In this document: positions 58,995-64,000 of the stretch, piece after piece | How positions within the stretch are numbered: the first letter of the stretch is position 1 | Layout of the letters: each line of letters begins with the position of its first letter | Assembly: GCA_025201345.1 (NCBI GenBank) | Contig: JAIXMG010000018.1 | Span: 372,001 to 436,000, forward strand | Length of the DNA: 64,000 nucleotides | DNA from: Thamnidium elegans | Taxonomy: Eukaryota > Mucoromycota > Mucoromycetes > Mucorales > Mucoraceae | Direction: 5' to 3' | Notes under the pieces: generated by a model | Database searches by the model: none | The model's input: the letters and a program-made list of their open reading frames with translations, nothing else | Told to the model about the DNA's origin: nothing | Program-made: the position numbers and the translations under genes

Positions 58995-59058
58995 TTTGTT
59001 AATAAAAAAAAAGAAGCTGAATATCTTTATTTTGATAATTATTTTGATCTGATTATTT
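58913..59058. other. Convergent 3' region with TA/CA microsatellite
   Basis: It contains (CA)n then (TA)n at 58945-58990 between two convergent genes. Confidence 0.6.
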
Positions 59059-62000
59059 TTAATCAGATCTTGGAGCTAACTTGCGTTGCGGAGAAGTAGC
59101 AGGAGTTATACTTTTATGATATTTAGCGGTCGTATGTGAAGAAGAAGATGGCGGTGATAGAGTTCGAGTTGGAATATGCAATTGAAGAGAAGGTATATTA
59201 TACTTACCATGGGAAATATTATTAGTTGAATGTGTATTACTTTTTTGTTTCTTACGTTGTGGTGTAAGATCGGTGTTGGCGGCTTGTTCATCGTCGTATC
59301 GGAATAATGCTTTAGCATGTCGCTTTTGTCTACCCACAGGCGCATGTTCTTCCCATTCAGCAATAAGTCCATCTTGAATACTCATGTTGCTTAACCATGA
59401 CAATACTTCAGTTGCAGATTTACGATGTTCAGGCGATACCTTTAAGAATTTAAGCAATAATTCTTTACTTAATTTACCAGGTACTTCTCGATCAAGTGCT
59501 CTTTCAATATGATAATCTTCTCCTACTGTTTCTCGTAATCCTTTCAAGTCTGTATCTAAAATACCATACCATGGTTCTGTCTCAGAAAATGTCTTCCAAA
59601 TAATTGTACCAAGTGAATAAATATCTTCAGATAATGGGTTTACAAGCCATGGTAAATCTTCAGTATCGGTACGGTTCTTGGGTAACGTTTGAACAGATCG
59701 ATAGAGTCGGTAACCATGATCAGGTTTAGCTCGAATCCATGGTAATTGTTGACACCACAAGTCCAAATCTTGTTTGGTTAATGGAACTATCTCACCATCA
59801 TATTCTTCTTGAATGTCTTTAGGATGTTCTACCCACCAATGACGTACATCGCTAGCATTAGTAAATTTAGACTTTCCAAAGTCTATCAGGAATAACTCGG
59901 CTCGTGGACTTCCATCTCGTAACTTTTCGTTGGTTTCGTTCACCATAAAGTTTACTTCAGATAAATCACGATGAGCTAAACCGACGTTATGAATGGTTTC
60001 GATACATTGTAACATTTGAATGATGAGATCCATCTTTTGATGAGCTGTCAATCGATGATGTGAATGAGCATGTGTATATTGCTTTAATGTCTTTTCATAA
60101 CGTTGCATTGAAAGACCAATGATTTCTCCATGTTCTTCCTGTAATACTTCAGTGATTTGACCCATATGTGGTAGTCCCTTTAAAGCTAATAAACTGGCAA
60201 TCTCGGTGGTACGTTGACTGATGGTCATGCGACGGAATGTTTGAAGTACCTTTTGTTTATCTTCTCGTAAAAAGTATACATATTTAAAGAAGCCTTCTGC
60301 GTTAGGATAAGTTGATGTTTTATCAGTATACTGGTTAATATTAACTACTGGTACATCTTTTTCTTTGGCGTCTAAAAAAAAAGAAGAATAAATATAAAAA
60401 AATAATGTAAGAGAGTTTAATTTATAAAACTTACAGTCTCTTAATTTTTGCCAGATTTCTTTAGAGGTGTCGATATAATAGTGCTTTAAGACAGGATCAG
60501 GTGTATCTCTATCATGCATGTATCGTTCATAAGTAACAGAGGTAGATTTGATAGAGGCTTCAGTCTTATCGTCAGATGAAATAGATCGAGTTTCTTCTAG
60601 TTGGTTTTCACCGTCTTCTATTTCCATCGAATCACTGCTTTCTGATGGTGAAGTTGATTCGGTATTGTTTGTTGGTTTATCATGATTTTTTAAAACAAGT
60701 CGGATGACAGGACGAGAAGGTGACTTTTCTTCGGTTTTGTCTAGAGCTGGTGGGGTAATACGAATCATGTTTCTAGCGGAGGATTCAGGAGCTGAACTAA
60801 CATATTTAGGACTAGTTGGGTCCGTAGGCGCTTTAGGTGCTTTAGTTGATTTAAAGCTCGTTGGGTTGGTAGCCGCTTTTGAGCTTGTTGGAGTGGTAGT
60901 TTCTTTAGAGGTCGTAGGATTACTAACTGCTTTAGAGGCGGTAGGGTTGCTAATTACTGTAGGGGATTTAGGGTTGCTAATTTCTTTAGAGGCTGTAGGG
61001 TTGCTAACTATTTTAGAGATGGTTGGGTTGCTAATTGCTGTGTTGATGCTAGATTTAGGTACATTGACTTTGGTATTATATTTAGAAGTTTTGGTAGATA
61101 CTTTCAGGTTTGTTGAATTATTTACATTATTAGATGTTTCTGAAGAAGCAGCAGGGTTTAAAATAGAATGAACAAATTCTTTGGCAATATCTTGATCACC
61201 AATCTTTTTTAAATCGCCTGGTACCTTTGTTGAAAGTTTATACATGTTGTAGACTTTTTTAAAGAAACTACGGTCCATGTCAGAATTAATGACGGCGGTA
61301 GCGCTTTCAACTACTTTAACTACTCGTAATTTGGACCATGCTTTAGGACAAAACTCGTATTCGTCACTCTTATCCATGGAAGATTCGTCAAAGCCGTGCG
61401 TGATTCCCATAGGCTCACATATAACAACAGTTGCTTGTAGTCTATACAAGTCTTTGGTAAAGGGTTTGATATTAACGTTGTAGAGAATTGCAAGGGCCCC
61501 ATTGGGATCTGTACCGGCTTCGTTTAATAATGTACGGTTTTTGGCAATGTAGAAACGTGGTAAGGGAATACGATGTTTGTCAGAACGTGACATGTAGTCA
61601 AAGAACGAGGCGTTCAAGTGCTGGAACAATAAACGTACATTACTAAATCCTCGAAGCTTTTTAGTGTTACAATCTTCATCACTTAGTGCTTGCACAAAGT
61701 ATAAGTTACTAAATGAAAATAAATTGTTGTTTTAGTTATGGGGAATTACTTTATGTTTTCGAGTATGATTATACCTTTTTTTAGGTGGTTCAAGTTCTTT
61801 ATACATGGGAAAGATAACATCAGGCTCTGGTACTGGTGAAGGCGAACGAGAAACAGATACCATTCTTTCTTCTGGGAGGGTTGTGCTTAATAAAAGATCA
61901 ATATCAGTGGTAGATGTTGAAAGATAAAAGGGTCTAAGATAGTAATGATAAAAAAACGACATAAATAAAAAGCGATAGCTTTAAGACTTGAAAAAAAAAC

Positions 62001-62393
62001 ATACCTGGGACCTCCTTGAATAAATTCAGAAAGACTAATGTATCGTTTTGACAAGTTTTCAGCTTGCTGATAGATCATGTCAAAGGATCGATGAAAGAGT
62101 ATGGCGTTTTCCCAAATAAGACAAAGATCTTGAGCAAAGTGGTTATAGTCTTTATACTTGTTTTGATAGAGGTTGCATTCCAAAGTCTTGAAGTCCATGG
62201 GAGAACTTATCTCTGTATGGTAAACTAAGGCGGTTGCGGGAACAGGAGCCAAGAACTGGAAACAGTCGTAACAGGATAAAAGTTCGTCTAATATAAAGAT
62301 GCAACGACGAAAAGTTTTGGCTGGCATCGTTACGCCCTTTAATTGCAGGGTCTCACTGGTTAAAGTGATATCTCGTACTTGTGTGAGAGACAT
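59059..62393 (-). CDS. Bromodomain-protein kinase fusion
   Basis: Four exons (62393-62005, 61933-61775, 61708-60435, 60371-59059) sum to an exact frame of 1044 residues. All introns have GT-AG ends. The N-terminal about 130 residues form a bromodomain (PATALVYHTEISSPMDFKTL, LIWENAILFH). A middle region (about 200-420) includes tandem NPTxSK-type repeats and Ser/Pro-rich sequence. The C-terminal half is a kinase-like domain of fungal type with AHRDLSEVNFMV, LIDFGKSKF and EDIYSLGTIIWKTFSETEPW. The HRD Asp, following Asn and DFG are kept. I see no standard glycine loop or VAIK Lys, so activity is uncertain. The tail is Ser/Lys-rich. It resembles FunK1-type kinases. A chromatin-reading kinase is inferred. 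Confidence 0.75.
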
Positions 62394-63315
62394 TGCTTAT
62401 TTTTCTTAGTATATATATAAACTCTCTTGTTGTCTTTGAAGTGGTTTGGATATGGAAAACTAACTTCTTTTTTCTTTGTTTGAAAAAATTACTTTTTTGT
62501 GTTTATGTTTTTTTTTGGCAAAAAATGAGCTGCCTAAAGGGAAAGAATTAGTGCTGTAATTTTTTTTAAGAGTCACACGCTCTTTGGATAGGATTTTTTT
62601 TAATACTTTTGTTGGTTAAAAAAATAAGTGATAATATGCTTGTATCCTATACTGTTTCGAAGTAGCTAAATATCCGTAGGTAGGCGGTAATATGGTCGTA
62701 AAAACTGTAATCAAATATATGAGTTATTGATCTAATAATAGGTACTAACTTCTTGGTACCTCTTTTTGTTGTTGTTGCCGTTGCAAATCCCCCTTTCTTT
62801 TTATCGGTTGTCACCTGAGAAAGAAGGTCAGTAGGTATAGTTTACTGATATATTAAGATATCCTGTAGACTCAGTGAAAGCCATATACCTAACATATAGA
62901 ACTCGAAAAAAACATCTCGTGTAACACCAGTAGGTGCTGCATGGAATAGTGCACATGGAGATATCTGGAACTCATTACGGCCTTTTAAAATAACAAGTAG
63001 ATATACTTCATCTTTCTCTTTCTTGTAGATATTTTTTTTATCATCCCCATCTATCTATAAAGGTCTTTGTTTTTTTTCTGTAAGCTAGTAGACATATATT
63101 TCATGTCAGTTTTGGGCTGACAAAGAATAATGTTATATGTCCTCGCAGCTATTTGTTTCGAGTATAAATGTCATAGTTAGTGCTCTTTGCAAGGTACTAT
63201 AGACTCTTGCATGATTTGTTTATTATCTTTTATATTAGTAAATATTAGATTAATTTAGAATATTTCGTATTCTCTGGGACAAAATTAAAAAGGCTTTTAT
63301 GTAAATGTTTTAAAA
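62394..63315. other. Gene-free stretch, promoter of bromodomain-kinase
   Basis: AT-rich sequence without recognised genes. No RNA gene signature is seen. Confidence 0.5.
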
Positions 63316-64000
63316 TTATTTCTGACCGAATAAAGTGCCTTGAAAGGTTATAGGTCTATTTTGTCGAAGAGGCTGCGATCGTCTAAAATGATCAAGACTA
63401 AGTAAATGGCGCATAGAAGGTCTACCGTGAGGACAGTTCCATGGTTGATCAATGTCACCCATATGACCTACAATCTATTTTTTTTTTAAAAAAAAAGAAA
63501 CGTTTAGAACTTGTGCCGAGTTTGTAGTACTTATTTTTTTTTTTTTACTTGTGTCATTTGTCTCATATTTAATTTTTGACCAATTCTTACTGCTTTATGA
63601 CAAGCTCTCATTGCAAACATAGCTCTTATACGACTACAACGAACCATCTCTCCAGGGTTTTCGTTAATCAGGAATATAAGTTCGCTAAAATCTAATTTTT
63701 TAAAAAAATAAATAGTAATGAGGTTTTATGCTATATTTAAGAATGTAATATATACCTTTTTTATCAAATACAGTATTCTTACTAACAGGATGTGATACAA
63801 CTCGAATACGTTTAGTGGGCTCATTATCCGGCAAGATTTCTACCCCAAAGCCATTTGCTTTGAATATTTCCAAGTTGTCCATGACAATATGTTCTTCAGA
63901 GGCGGTAAGTTCTAATTCTTGAGGGCTACATATGAATAATTAAATACTTCATTGTTATTAGAAAGGAGGAAGGGGTTTTACCTAAGTAATTTTTGGGTTT
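63316..64000 (-). CDS. PMS1: MutL-homolog PMS1, 3' part (continues beyond the window)
   Basis: This is a mismatch-repair protein, a subunit of the MutL-alpha endonuclease. The last exon (63474-63316) reads [20 protein letters not shown] and [10 protein letters not shown], ending GTLFGQK. The conserved C-P-H-G-R-P motif near the C-terminus is the PMS1/PMS2 metal-site signature. The preceding exons (about 63694-63549 and 63912-63761) give [20 protein letters not shown] and [20 protein letters not shown]. Splice joins are in frame (donor GTAAAA, acceptor AATAG; donor GTATAT, acceptor ATTAG). The N-terminal ATPase and the DQHA endonuclease motif lie beyond the window edge. PMS1 is preferred over MLH1/MLH3 by NCPHGRP. 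Confidence 0.85.

Overview
The window is nuclear DNA of an AT-rich early-diverging fungus, most likely Mucoromycota (Mucorales-like). The evidence is many short introns (about 45-95 bp) with GTAAGT-type donors and CTAA(C/T)-like branch sites, very long A/T homopolymers, CAA-rich polyQ genes, an expanded Sel1-repeat family, and remnants of Fanzor and Tc1/mariner elements. No bacterial, viral, rRNA or CRISPR features were seen.

Left third (1-34 kb) is an accessory region. After a small two-exon gene of unknown function (186-724) come three same-strand Sel1-repeat paralogs (3013-4535, 5345-7357, 11909-15690) with about 10, 15 and 31 repeats. All share a 13-nt first exon, a phase-1 intron and related flanks. 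A Sel1 pseudogene (29817-31395) and a divergent plus-strand Sel1 gene (32587-34025) follow. Two large broken Fanzor-type (TnpB-like, RuvC plus zinc-ribbon) genes are interleaved: 8341-11656 (+) and 16312-20050 (-). The second lies 180 bp from a decayed Tc1/mariner transposase (20232-20985, same strand). Between these lie ordinary genes: an ABHD12-like serine hydrolase, a methyltransferase with an N-myristoylation-type start, and a Gcn4/CPC1-like bZIP regulator with an upstream ORF.

Right part (34-64 kb) is mostly housekeeping: a TBC1D20/Gyp10-like Rab GAP, mitochondrial uL30, tRNA-Lys(CTT) beside LTR-like repeats, an ankyrin protein, an MFS sugar transporter, a PKA catalytic subunit, chaperonin CCT2, SNF5, a polyQ protein of unknown function, a B-type cyclin, SFT2, a bromodomain-kinase fusion, and the 3' part of PMS1 running off the edge. 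Two further small Fanzor relics sit at 43.1-43.8 kb and 57.7 kb.

The main points for follow-up are four Fanzor loci of at least two lineages in 64 kb, one beside a Tc1/mariner relic; a Sel1 family growing by 108-bp units with a recent 756-bp-offset duplication and a conserved promoter palindrome; and an unusual bromodomain-kinase architecture. All function calls are from reading motifs by eye; no database search was made.
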